Positions 46,201 through 57,690 of a DNA stretch of 64,000 nt are shown here, piece by piece. The number at the start of each line of letters is the position of its first letter. Within the stretch, counting starts at the first letter, position 1. Made by a program: the position numbers and the translations under genes. The notes beneath the pieces were generated by a model that did not search any database, was not told where the DNA came from, and worked only from the letters and a program-made list of their open reading frames with translations. Source of the DNA: Bonia amplexicaulis (Eukaryota; Streptophyta; Magnoliopsida; Poales; Poaceae); assembly GCA_036346245.1 (NCBI GenBank), contig CM070746.1:1033924-1097923 (forward strand), read 5' to 3'.

Positions 46201-49200
46201 AATTGCATTATGAGTTTATAACCAGTCAGATTTTCGAGTTTAGACTTCAGACAGGAATCCATAACCTTCAAATATTCAATTAACAGTTTCAGTTTTCTTA
46301 CTCAACGGTACGAGGTATTAGTTAGCATGAATTGGAAATAATAGTCTCAGTTGCAGACTAGTACACATAGGTAAAAATAAAACTCAAAAGTACAGATATT
46401 TCCAGTCTAACTTCCTCATTGTTAATGTGCTGACCTGGTATTCACGAAGCCAGGGTTCAGAAATCTGTAATCCAATAGCCATTTTTGATACTTGCAAGCT
46501 GTGCATGCATGTCGCCAGAGGCTGCATGTAGATGCAAGATAACAGAAGATAAGCAACAGCGAAAACCACATTTTAGATTTTACAGAGGGGCAAACAGAAA
46601 TGAGGATGAAATAAATATGAAGTTAATTTTACTGCATAAGCTAATAATTTCAGGCAAGAAAAAGGACGCTAAATATAAATTTTCGCACAAACATTAATCC
46701 AAACAGTTAAAACAAGCTCTCCGTATAAATTATCTAAACCTAAGAACATTTAGCAGGAACTGGCGTGCTTCTGTGTCAGTGTAAAGAAAGATTTACCTGA
46801 AGATACTGGTGATAGATAGCAAATGGAGCCGAATAAGACAATAGTGGAAGCAGATCAGCAGCCAAACTTTCAACCTCATTCCCCGGAGCAGCAACAATCA
46901 AACTGCATTAACATGAAACTAGCATGTTAATGAGATTATTTAGTTACTTACTGCAGTTTTCTTCTAAACCTTATGTTACCTGCTAAAGCCATGCTCTTTC
47001 CAATATTTCATCGACTCTGGTGATGGTGCCTTTCCTGCTTTATTTGATTTGGAAGCATTTGAACTAACATCATCGCCTTTGCAATCTACAGATCAACATA
47101 GCATTAAGAGATCAAACACTGTATTTTTTGTAAAAAAACATTCATAAATTAGCTTTATCAGTTTCTTACCTAACGAAGAATTATCATCCTGATTAAGATG
47201 CTCATCCATTGAAGGCTCAGGGGCCTCAACATCAATTGGTCGTACTGTTGATGACTGTGCCTTCTCATCTGATATTGCTGTGTTAACTGGTTGTGCCAGA
47301 GATGAGCGAGTATTCTCATCTGATACTGCGCTAGGTTCAACCACGTCACCTTGAATGCTATCATTGAGAACAGAAGCGGCATTGCCAGAATTTTGCAAGG
47401 AGCAGAGGTCGCCAAGTGGTGCCTGAACAATCCTGAATGGAATATTTATGATAATATTGTCCGATACATTATAACTCTTAAGGATAACTTGAGCTACATA
47501 ATGGATGTTTCCTACTTTAATTGAACTACGTAATGGATGTTTCCTACTTTAATTATAACTTCAACTGCTTCATACATATCTCCATAACTTCAAACGAGTA
47601 TAATATTTCTTGCATGGCATCATCATCAACAACAACAAAAAAGTGAATGATGATATAAAATTAGATGGTGGTATAGGTAATAGATGACGCATGCTCAAAT
47701 TTCAATTGAGATGAAGCTAGAGATAAGAGTACTGCATTATGTCTGAATAATGTAATTTGCCCACAATTCAATTAGTAATAGAAATTGTGCATGAAGAATG
47801 AAGCTAACATAAGAATATCCAATCCTACAGTTCTACTGTTTGCTTAATGTGCTCTGATAGCCAGTTTCAATGTCAAATGTAGCGTGTATTGCCTGTATGA
47901 ATTTATACCGCTGCTTGTATTCCAAAGATTGATGCGGGCGTAAATCCTACTATCGCATCAATTCTTTCATTTGATGAGATAAGTGCTCCGCTTTTTGTTC
48001 AATCTGAAATTCTTGATAAAAACAAGAAGCATGACAAGGAGGAAGAAAACAACATGTGTGTGTTCGCCTGCAAAGCTGGCTTGAAGTGCATGCAAGAGGA
48101 GCCAATTGAGCTGCACGTGAGCCAGAAGCATGAGCCAGAAGAAATTGTCAAGCTAAGTGAAGCACAACAAGAAACCAAGTTCTTTCGTCACAGGTTACCA
48201 ACAATCCAAGATGGATTTTCCTGCACCAAGTACACGTCCAAAAATCTCAAGTAACCTACACTGTTAGATATCTAGAAGATACTCTTGAAGATAAGTTAAG
48301 AATCAAACAAATCAGGAAGATATGTTTGTTATTTCTGTTTTTACCACACAAAGAGTTTAAGGGTGGCAAGCTGATAATTTTGTTACAATGGTCTGCGCTT
48401 GGACGAGGTCCACCAATGACCGTGATTGATGAGGATATGCGGTGCAATTCTGTTCGTCATGTTTATGAAGATATGTGCACAATTTCTGATGGAACCAGTG
48501 CAAACAAAGTTTATATTTGGAAAGCTTATGAAGTCTATTTTGCAACGCATCAAAGAACACATGATTTGAGGCTTTCTAGAAAAAGTTATGGCTATTGGAG
48601 TGCATGCTGCACGGGCAGACCGAGTGACGCGCGAGAGTTGTCAAAGTTGAGGATTCCATGTCTTGTACCATATCTTGGGTCATATCCAGATATTTCATAA
48701 CTTTCCAAATGTTCAATAGACTTCCTTTCTAGGTTTCCCACAGATTCAACTTCTCCCAAACACGAAAACTGAAGATAGGAAAGTTTGAAGTAAAGTCAGA
48801 CTCAGTTTCGAACAGTTAGGGCAGTCCAACTTGAAAACGCTATAACTTTTACATACGAACTCCAATTTGGGTGTTCTTGGACTCTTTGGAAAGATAACTT
48901 CAAGGCCTACGCAAGGGATCAAGTGCTAGCTTTAGATTGTCTGTGTGCGATGCAATTGCCAAAATAATTCGACGACAGGAAGGTTAGGGTTTCCTTTTTT
49001 TGAGTCCAAGTCATGTAAAGAGTTTATTTCTTATTTTAGGTGTCTTAGGAAGGCTATATAAGCCACATACCACGCCCATTGTAAGGGAGGACAAATGTAT
49101 TATCTATGATATTAGATTGAGTTGAATAAACCAGAAAATCGCCGTGGTTGGTGGCCACGTTGTGCGTGCGTTCTTGTGAATTTTCAACAAGATTCATCTT

Positions 49201-52200
49201 GGTGTGCTGGTTCTAGCTGCAGTGCTAGTGCTTGTTCACTGAATTGCAAGATTCATCCATCCTTTATCGTGGGTTGAGGTGCTCACGGGTGAGGAGACTA
49301 TCTTCGGGTTTCGATTCCTAGCTAACCCATCCGTTTTGGTGGTTCCTGCGTACCGCAAAAGATCAGGCCAAAAAACATGATCCCGCTAGTTAACCAGTTA
49401 GATCCTTGTCAAAGATTCTTTAACTTATTACCGCTTTTCTTAAATGAAAAGCCATATACTGCTAAAAAAAAGAATTTACCTGCTAGTCATGTCGCTGCTC
49501 AAATTATACATTCTTACAATGTCTATGGAGCTGGGCACTGATCCAAGATATGTGCTGCAAACATATCCTGTACCTGTAATAGATAACAGAGATAGTCAGT
49601 AATGATTATAAACTTAGTTAACAGATGCATCATAAATGGAGATGCCAGGAAACACAAAAACTAGTTCTAGTTCTAATATACACAAAAACCAGTTCTAGCT
49701 CTAATATACACATCAACAAATATTGATGAACACCCCAAGTTGGCAGGTGCCTATAGCTTCCATATTTAGCGAATATAAATTGCAGTTTTGTGGAAACAAG
49801 CAGTGAGACTTATGTGAATTAGTGGTTGCATGCCACATCATTTGTTATTGTACATGCCAAATAAACATAAAGGCACTGATATATATTGACTTGTCGCTGA
49901 AATCAAGGTGAGTTATTAACAAACTAGTACGTAAAGAATAGTGCATTTGACAAAAGAGTATTAGATGGAATATATATCTGCATAGCGCTGAATCATATTC
50001 AATTCGATAATGTCCATTTAATTTAATTTATAGTAAAATAAAAGAGAAGGATAGTTTACCTCCTAAGCGTTCAGCTACAGCTCCAACAACTAAACCTCCG
50101 ACCATATCGACCACAAGCACATCTGAGTATGCACCAACATTTGCCATAGACAACAAGAGAGACAGTGCATCAACTCGCATAAACCTAGGAACCACAGAAA
50201 GGACAGCATAAAGTAACTAAGGGTTGTAGCTATGCACTTGCTCTGTTTTTTCAGGCAAGCAAGTTATGTGGGCAATAACAAAAAAAGAAGAAGAAGATTT
50301 CTGAAATTGAGTATGATGACAAGGCCAAAAAGTGATTGCCAATGACGAAAGGAAAATATTTACCCTATTCGAGCTGGACTTTTCTTGAAATATGTCTCAC
50401 AAATGCTGCAGCATAAAAAGGAAAAAAACTGTCATATAATTATGCCCACCTTCCAGGTAATATAGGCTAAGTTTAATCAACATCAAAAACATCTGGTAAT
50501 CAAATTTCAAGTGTCGTGCACTTCACAAATACAAGTTATAAAATAATTGTTTTGAAATTATGCCAACTTTCCAGATAAATTAAGCTAAATCCAGATCACT
50601 TGGTAAACCTTTTGCAAATGCAAGATTTCATACCAAAAGATGGAAAACTGGTACATTATATTCAGGGAAAATTAGAACCCCCTTCCCCCAACCTAACAAG
50701 TTAACTTGCATTGCAAGTTTGCAACTTTCACTCTTCCACAAGTTCCGTTACTTTCGGTTAAATAGAAAACATGAAGATATTCAAAATAACAGTCACTAAC
50801 ATGTGAGCCTCACATGTCGGGGACTATAAATAAAAAATCATTTAATTTTATTCTTCTTCTTCTTCACCTTCTCTACCACTGTCTCTCTATTCACCATGTT
50901 CCATGTCATCTTTGACATCAAAAACATAAAATTGGTTGTATTGATGATAGTATATAAAATCATTGTGTTCCTATATCTGTTGGAGAAACGTTAGATAGAT
51001 GTTGGTTTAGATGGCTTAAATTAGCCAAAACAGACTAGCTTGCCACCTTAGATAGATGTTGGTGATGTGTCCACGTGGAAATAGAAAATAGCAACAACCT
51101 CTATACTAAATAGGTAAATATATTTCCATCAATGTTGTAGCGAATTATAAGTTTCCTAGTTGTCCTACACTCCTACTCTAGAACAATCTTCGATTCACAA
51201 GATAATTTAGAGTGTCAGAAGATACATCCTTGCATTTCAATCAAAAGGGTATTATATATGGTTGTATACATGATAACAGTACAATAATGTGAATTTGACA
51301 GTATTCATTTTCAAAACAATATAGCATTCTTATTGCAAACAAAGTGACAGAAAGATACCTTCGGGTAGAGGGGCGTCGCAAAAGCACCTTAGGTGCATAT
51401 TTCTTCTGTTTCTTTATTTTGTATTTCTCCTGTAACCAAAATGATTGAACTAAATCAATCCTCAATGTTCTTGAAAATGAGTAAAGAATCAACTAGACAA
51501 CAAATTATACTAACTTGTGAAAATACAGTCTTCTTTCCAAATGTGGAGCTATTTGCTATCAAGGCTTCCACTATCTCGTCACCACTTGCACCATTCCTGT
51601 TTTGCAAAATGAAATTGTATATAAATCTCGATGTAAAATCATAGAAAACAGAGAACCAGCAAGCATAGCGTACTCCAAAGGACAAGTCAAAGATGACCAA
51701 ATCCTCACCTCTTCATTGCCTCTATGTCATCGCTTGATAAGTTTTGAGCTGTATTATTATCAACCAGAGACCTATTGTCCCTAGTTTCATCCTGCATTTG
51801 GCCATCGACACCATCTTGCATTGTATCATCTATATGTTAATGGGTGTCATTGTTACAAAAATCAAATAGTACAACGTATTTTGATGAGTGCATGAATTGA
51901 AAAAATAACATTTGTAAGATAAAACTCAATAATACGAATATTTGCAATATGACATGCTTTCACTCCATTAAGCACTTTGCAGGTGTGGTCTAGTGATGGA
52001 GGGTAAGTTTAAGGCATGGAAAATAGCTCCCCTAGACAGTTAGACTAATTAGCAAAGCCAGATTAAACAAATATGTCTTTCTGTAATTTCTGGCTTGGTT
52101 TGGTTTGAAAAGTTCTTATTATAATTTATAAAATGACCATGATTTAACAACAAAAGGTCCAGTTCAGAATGTGCACTAGCATTCCTATACAGGGTGAGGC

Positions 52201-52964
52201 GGATCGAAGGTAAAGACAAGCACAAACTTTATTTCTACACGCGATTTACATGACTTTCCACCAAAATACAAAATCTAATTCCAGTTTAAGGCACAAACCA
52301 ATCCAAGGCAGGCACTAGGCTAACTGCAAACAGAAGCGCCAGTGCTACACAATACGCTGCACAATTCACATCCCAATCCCCTGCTTAAAGTGGCCAGCTA
52401 ATAGCATCATGGCAACTAACTCTACATCTAACAGCCGGTGACCATCGAGAAGTAATAGCAAGTGAAAACTGCAGGTGCTGTGTGCACCCAATGTGACGAA
52501 CAAGAACAATTTACCGTCCCGGAGTCACCAATCAAAATTCACCACCCATCCACCCAACCGGTCGAACTCCTCTTCTTCCTTACCGCGAGATGGTGCGTCG
52601 GCGCAGGGGACGAGGCCGGATGGGCCAACGCGGAAGAGGGAGCCGAAGGGGCGCCCCACGAGCGGCTGCAGCGAACAGGTCTTGTTCCCTATCTTCACCG
52701 TCCTGCGCCACCGCAAAGGAGAAGAAGAAGAAGAGGCGTAAGCGCGACCAGACGAATTCATACTAGTGTCCCTAGCTAGGGTTTGGGAGAGTGGAGGCGC
52801 TAGCAAAGAAAAAGAAGTTAAGGAGGCGAGAGTACGGACGCGGCGGGGGTGAGGCGGAAGAAGGCGAGGCGGTCGCCGTCGTTGATGTCGAGGAGGACGC
52901 TGCAGCCCTCCCACGCCTCCCGGGGAATCGCCGGCGGCGGCGGCGGCGGAGTTGGCGGCTCCAT
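37032..52964 (-). CDS. TRM6: tRNA (adenine58-N1)-methyltransferase non-catalytic subunit TRM6, 13 exons
   Basis: Exons: 52840-52964, 52584-52702, 51709-51829, 51515-51596, 51359-51429, 50364-50405, 50060-50184, 49480-49573, 47170-47432, 46980-47085, 46797-46902, 46435-46521, 37032-37139. All introns are GT-AG and the phases join to 482 residues. TRM6 pairs with catalytic TRM61 to make m1A58 in tRNA; it binds tRNA but lacks the SAM site. Diagnostic stretches are VLLDINDGDRLAFFRL (N-terminus), KIGNKTCSLQPLVGRPFGSL, GDEIVEALIANSSTF, KIKKQKKYAPKVLLRRPST (about 153-171) and VLVVDMVGGLVVGAVAERLG (about 209-228). The C-terminus has SLIVAAPGNEVESL and RTHPHMQMNAFGGYILSG. Residues 261-347 (one long exon) are variable and acidic. 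The ATG at 52964 is preferred over an upstream one at 53078 because conservation starts after it. Intron 12 (9.3 kb) holds the Copia element, intron 8 an LTR-element fragment. Confidence 0.95.
37212..38782 (+). repeat. 5' LTR of Copia copy 1
   Basis: It begins directly after the CAAGT target duplication and ends TTTTACAACA, 26 bases before the gag start codon at 38809. Copy 2 has the matching LTR at 58212-60088. The short open frames in it are not genes. Confidence 0.88.
39381..43584 (+). mobile_element. hAT transposon (4.2 kb) nested in Copia copy 1
   Basis: The inverted ends TAGGGATGACAAT and ATTGCCATCCCTA are flanked by an exact 8-bp duplication GTCAAATC (39373-39380 and 43585-43592). Copia copy 2 has the uninterrupted target near 62187-62194. 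Subterminal regions are rich in ACCCG/CGGGT motifs. A GC-rich leader (about 39600-40000) precedes the coding part. Confidence 0.95.
41006..43230 (+). pseudogene. hAT transposase (BED finger, RNase-H-like hAT domain, hAT C-terminal)
   Basis: The ATG at 41006 opens an acidic N-terminus, then a BED finger (SPVWNEFTRLKVNGAWKAKC, with CIWCNKY). Frame breaks occur near 41270 and 41630. The hAT core follows from about 41800 (LSTLTMDNCSTNDKLVEAIE; MRCCAHILNLIVKDGL; KTRWNSTYVML). After a frame change near 42240 the linker and C-terminal dimerisation region run to about 43050 (DILGWWKVAGTRYPTLRMIA; TTVASESAFSTSGRVLSEHR). A short last exon (about 43139-43230, EGVEALWTCLEDIEEE) follows a GT-AG intron. 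This is a different hAT lineage from the element at 7097-11145. Its breaks make it inactive unless unrecognised introns remove them. Confidence 0.87.
45350..46031 (+). repeat. 3' LTR of Copia copy 1, internally deleted
   Basis: It starts TGTTGTAAAACAGGGG and matches the first about 40 bases of the 5' LTR, then jumps from CCCAATTGAG to TTTACTTG (5' LTR positions 37251 to 38127), then matches to the end. The junction falls in a TGAG shared by both sides. Confidence 0.9.
47497..47555. repeat. Short tandem duplication in TRM6 intron 8
   Basis: The unit containing ATGGATGTTTCCTACTTTAA occurs twice in a row about 29 bp apart. Confidence 0.75.
47880..49400 (+). mobile_element. LTR-retrotransposon fragment in TRM6 intron 8
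   Basis: The interior has a partial frame near 47910-48253 (PKIDAGVNPTIASILSFDEI, then ending NLK) of the type found in non-autonomous grass gypsy elements. An LTR-like stretch follows with a TATA motif (GGCTATATAAGCC, about 49052), a presumed transcription and poly-A zone (GAGTTGAATAAACCAG) and a CT/GT-rich end. No pol motif is present and both boundaries are approximate, with no target duplication found. It lies antisense to TRM6. Confidence 0.5.
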
Positions 52965-53879
52965 TGGGGGAGGAGTGGGAGTTGGAATTGGGGAGCCGAA
53001 CGAGAAGCAGCGAGGGTTTAAGTAGCGGGTCGGGTCGGGTCGGGTCGGACTCGGATCGAGTGGCAGAGTAGAATACAATTCGAACTCGGATCCGGTTTCG
53101 GCTGCCTTTTCAATTTCCCCCGGTGCGTGTTTGATACGCGTGACATCGTATTCCTCGACAATCTATGATTTTAGTATTTGATTGATTTTAAAAAATAAAA
53201 TAGTCTTTATAATAGTTCAAACATTTTGTATTAGCTGGTTGTACTATGACTTATTACATACGATTATTTTTAAAAATCATATGTGATAATATTTTTCAAT
53301 ATATACAGATATTTATGGTGACAATCTAACTTACTGCTCAGCAACCGCATCTCCTTTGTTCTCTTGACTCCATCTCCCTCTCCTGACACTAGGCTGTGCA
53401 ATATCTCCTTTGTATTAGCTGGCCGTACTGTGACTTATCACATATGATTATTTTAAAAAATTATTTGTGATAATATTCTTCAATATATACAGATATTGAA
53501 TTTTTTGTACAAATAATCTATTTTTTATTCGAAATTACATAAATATACCCGCGGCCAAATTATTTACAACAATAGGCTCCAGTCGCCCCCTCATTGGGCG
53601 ACTGGAGCGTTTCGCCCCACTCTGCGGCGACAGATGGGGAGTCTGGTAACCGTTGAGCGATTTAATGAAGTCGCCCAACGGTGGCGCGATTGGCATGCAG
53701 TCGCCGAACCGTTGGGCGACTGCATTATTATCGCCCAACCGTGTGGCGATTGTGGGGGGCTTATAAACCGCCCGCGGATCGCCGGCCAGTGGCACCGATC
53801 AGCGCGAGAGAGCGGAAGAAACAGAGAGGAGAGAAGCAGAAAAGAAGAGGGAGGGAAAGCGTGATTTTCAGGTATATTT

Positions 53880-54595
53880 TGTTATTTTTAGAAATTTTAG
53901 TTTAGAAAATTAGTTTGGTAAGTTTAGAAAATTTAGTGTAGAAAATGTAGTTTACAAATTTAGTTTAGAAAATATAGTTTAGAAGAAATTTAGCTTAGGA
54001 AATTGAATTTAGAAAATTGAGTTTAGAACAAATTTAGTTTAGAAAAAAATTTAGTTTAGAAGAAATTTAGTTTCGAAAATATAGTTTAGAAATTATTGTT
54101 TAAAAGAGATTGTAGGTTAGGAAAAATTTAGGTTATAAAATATAGTTAACAAATTTTAGTTTAGAAGAAATTTTACTTTAGAAGAAATTGAGTTTAGAAA
54201 ATTTCTTTTAGATAATTTAGTTTACAGAAATTAGTTTAGAAATTTAGAATAGAAATTAAGTTGATGAAAATAGATTATAAATTTAGTTTATGAAATTTAG
54301 AAAATTAGTTTAGAAATTTAGTTTAGAAATTTTAGTTTAGAAATATAGTTTAGTAAATTAGTTTAGAAATTAAGTTTACAAAATTAAGTTTACAAATTTA
54401 GTTTACAAATTTAGTTTAGGAATTTTAGTTTACTAGACATTTAGTTAAAAAAATTGAGTTTAGAAAATTTATTTCAGAAAATTTATTTCAGAAAATTTAT
54501 TTTAGAAGAAATTTAGTTTACAAAATTTAATTTCAAAATTTAGTTTAGAAAATTTAGTTTAGAAATTTACATATTGAAAATTTACTGTACCCTTT
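53880..54595. repeat. Degenerate TTTAGTTTAGAAAA tandem array (about 0.7 kb)
   Basis: The stretch is almost wholly built of TTTAGTTTAGAAA-like units with spacers of a few bases. It is framed by a possible splice donor (CAGGTATATT, about 53871) and acceptor (TTTTTCTAGGTATG, about 54602), so it may be an intron of the mobile-domain gene. Confidence 0.8.
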
Positions 54596-54603
54596 TTCTA
54601 GGT

Positions 54604-56685
54604 ATGGCTTGTACTAGACGCGACTCCGACTAGCAGTACGCGCTGTTAGACGAGCACGTGGACCGCCAGCATCGCGCTTCCCGTCGTGTGCCGCCACCAT
54701 GTAGCACGGACGAGCCGACAGAGCCGGGAGTGGTCCGGACACGCACACCTCGCGTGGCCTGGGGACTTGACCCCCGTTGGACTGCCAGGTTTGCACTACG
54801 CCAGCGTTTATTGCGACCATAAGAACGTTCCGTGCTGACCGTCACATTTTTGCGGTGCGGGATGCGGGCTACTCCTCTTGCCCGGATGGTGCAGGCCACG
54901 GAGGAGGATGGAGCCGCCTTGGCCGCGGGCGGTGACGAGGCGGGCGTGGAGCGATCACGATGCTTCCCGTTCGACCGTTCCCTGCTTACAGCTTTGGTGG
55001 ACCGTTGGCGGCCAGAGACGCACACTTTCCACCTCCCATTCGGGGAGATGACGCCGACCCTGCAGGATGTGTCCCTGCTCCTTGGCCTTCCGATCGCGGG
55101 AGGCGCTGTCTTCCCACAGGAGGCACCGGCCGACTGGCGCGTTGACCTGCTCGGCAGATTCGATGGGGTTGTTCCACCGGCCGATCAGCACCACATCTTC
55201 GGTGAGAGTCAGACCCACGGGCCGACGCTGAGGTGGCTCGCACAGTATCGAGTACGTGGTATTTAAATTCGACCGTGTCTTCGAATCTCATATTTGTGGT
55301 AATACGTACTAATAACAACTTGTTTGCACTCAGGTGGATCGCATGGTTGATGAGGCCGACGACTACCAGGTGTCACGCCACTTGGAGGCGTACGTGTTGT
55401 GGCTGTTCGATCGGCTCAGGGAGTCCGACGTGCGCTAGGAGCCGTACGCGGATACGGCGGCAGCGGGCCGTGCTCTCGACGGGCTTTCCGCATTGTCTTT
55501 GGCGTGACCGAGCTTTCGCTCACCCACGGAAGCTCGTGTATCACATTTACGTGGAGGACTACGCACCCGCCGAGTCATACGCCAGTTTGGGCTCCGGCAG
55601 GCGCTCCCTGTGCCACTCGGACCACCGCTTCCGCAGAACGTGCACGCGTGAGTGATCGCTAATGATAAATACGTACATACTTACTAATGTTTTTGCAAGT
55701 ACTAACATTTCGTAATGTTTCTACACGCAGGCACAACGCGAAGGGAGTGAAGCGTGGCACAGACTGGTCTAGGAGGATGCAACCCGGGATTGCGCAGTGG
55801 GAGGGTGCGCTCGACGACCGCGTGGAGTTGAACCGCCCGTACGACAGCAGGGACTACGCAGAGTACCTAGCCTGGTACCAGGGGCGGACACGTACCAGGC
55901 TCGTACATGTCGTAGACCCGCCTGCCACACACGTCGCCGCTCCCACCGACACGCACCGGGCACCTCGCGCGACGCTCACATCGCTGATGCGGTACATGTA
56001 ATTTCAAATATTCCCAAATGGCTACGTTGTTTTGATGATTGCTCATTTTATGTCTTCATGTACGGTGACGTCGATTCGCCCTATGGAACAAGGCCGGTGG
56101 CATCTGCAGAGGTTCGCCACTGGTGCGGATCTTACCCGCGAGGAGACCGTCGACCAAGGCGTCGGATTTCGGCGGGTGTAGACGTATCGTTAACTCGCTG
56201 TGTCCGCACGAGGTTACCGGAGGTCCCCACTCCCACGCCCAGCGCTCCGACCCAGTGTCCACCAGTGCGGCTCCGACCAGCGTACCCCGGAGGTAGTACG
56301 TGGACACGTCCTACCCACCTCCCGGAGCGGCCGGCGGTTACGCACGGGCACGCCTCCTCCGCACTTCCCCGGCTTCGACATGCAGGGCGTGTACCCCCTC
56401 CTCCTTCCTCGATGGCGCCAGCTACCGGTACGCATCGTCCGATACCGTGTTTATCTGAAGATGACATGCAACGAACTAACGATATTACTGTTGCGGTACT
56501 TACAAAGACGGTGTCTCCACGCCCGGGACGATGTTGACCCGTTTTTGCGGAGTGGCGGCGGTGGTCCGACCAGTACGGAGGTTCTCTCTAGCAGTGCGCT
56601 CCCCAGTGCACCGGAGGGCACACAGCCAGAGGTGCAGCTAACTCCACCCACGCAGGGCCGAACCCCGTTCGCCCGTGTTGCATGA
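54604..56685 (+). pseudogene. Plant mobile domain (PMD) protein, broken
   Basis: The clearest part is 54832-55251 (one open frame) with LVDRWRPETHTFHLPFGEMT and TLQDVSLLLGLPIAGG, the hallmark of PMD proteins (MAIN/MAIL1-related, often annotated as protein phosphatase 7 long-form homologues). Downstream pieces include VDRMVDEADDYQVSRHLEAY near 55333 and HNAKGVKRGTDWSRRMQPG near 55731, then a Pro-rich tail. A stop lies nine codons after the first ATG at 54604, further frame breaks occur near 54820 and 55436, and parts between are lost. PMD proteins of hosts act in genome stability and silencing; transposon-borne copies have unknown roles. Confidence 0.75.
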
Positions 56686-57111
56686 TCAGGCGTACTGGCT
56701 CACATGGAAGAAGTTCATCTTCGATGTGTTCATCAGGACTACGCGGTGCATAGGGTGATGCACCAATTCGATCATCGCCAGGCTGTTCCAGTCCTCATCG
56801 GGTCTCGGGTGCCTGACTCGGTCCACGTGTAAGTTACATAGAACACACGTCGCTATAGTTTTTCTCAGTTTTGTTATGATACCTTCTAGTTACAATTGTA
56901 CATTTCGTTAGGCTCCAAGTCGTCCTACTATTGGGCGATTTTGGCTAATCGTCTAACCGTTGTGCGACTATCAGAAATCGCCCAACAGTTAGGTGACATG
57001 ATGCCAAAAAGTGCAAAAAAAACACAGGTATATTTTTGTAATTCTAACTAGAAAAATGATTATTTAAAAAATCGAGAATATTTTATGTAAGAAAAGGTTT
57101 AAGTAATAAAG

Positions 57112-57254
57112 TGTTGTTCATACTCTCTACTCTTCTCTCTACTGTGAGTTCTAGGCTCTGAGTATCTCATTGTGGTCTTTTCATAGCCCCATCATCTATT
57201 TTTTAGCACCTAACCACAATAGTCGGTAGGAAGAGGAGTAGAAAGTATGAACAA
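57112..57254. repeat. Foldback of about 143 bp
   Basis: GTTGTTCATACTCTCTACTC at the left is nearly the reverse complement of GAGTAGAAAGTATGAACAAC at the right, and CATTGTGGT/ACCACAATAG pair further inside. It may be a small MITE. No target duplication was identified. Confidence 0.6.
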
Positions 57255-57690
57255 CAACGTACTTTACATGTACTGATCAATGGAATGCCTCAGGTGTGTG
57301 GCCTTTCCCCCAAAATCCTTTCAGTGAGACCGTCTAGGGCTCCAGCTATACCTATATATAGCTACCAACTGGGACAAACAGTGAATTAGACGAATCCAGT
57401 GACAAATAATTATTTACGACGGGATAAGATGCAAATCCTAGAGTACCAAACCGAGGAGTGGAATATGATCAATTTCCCCGTTTTGAATTGATTGTTGCTA
57501 ATCAAACTACTACTTGTAAGGCTAGCAATGGCGATCCATATTTTTTTTCCTTTTTAAAGAGGAACGGTTGCAGTGATTTGAAGGAATGGCACATAGATGG
57601 AAAATCGCAGCAATTTCATTAGAAAAAAAAGATGACAAGATAATCTCTGGCACTAAGCGTCGAATGCGCGGCTGACTCGAGGCTGACAAT
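57255..57690. other. Non-coding stretch, nothing recognised
   Basis: Unique-looking AT-rich DNA up to the start of the duplicated segment. No supported gene. Confidence 0.45.

Larger units (their letters stand above)
53500..57085 (+). mobile_element. MULE-like element carrying a plant-mobile-domain gene
   Basis: Inverted ends are visible: AAATTACATAAATATACCC near 53533-53551 and, on the complementary strand, GAATTACAAAAATATACCT near 57027-57045. Similarity continues outward through an AT-rich segment (AAATAATC...TTTTT). Just inside both ends are copies of CGCCCAAC/GTTGGGCG (53583-53750 and 56930-56995). It carries a PMD-type gene but no recognisable transposase, so it is non-autonomous or a captured-gene element. 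The superfamily is inferred and no target duplication was confirmed. It lies just upstream of the TRM6 start. Confidence 0.6.
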
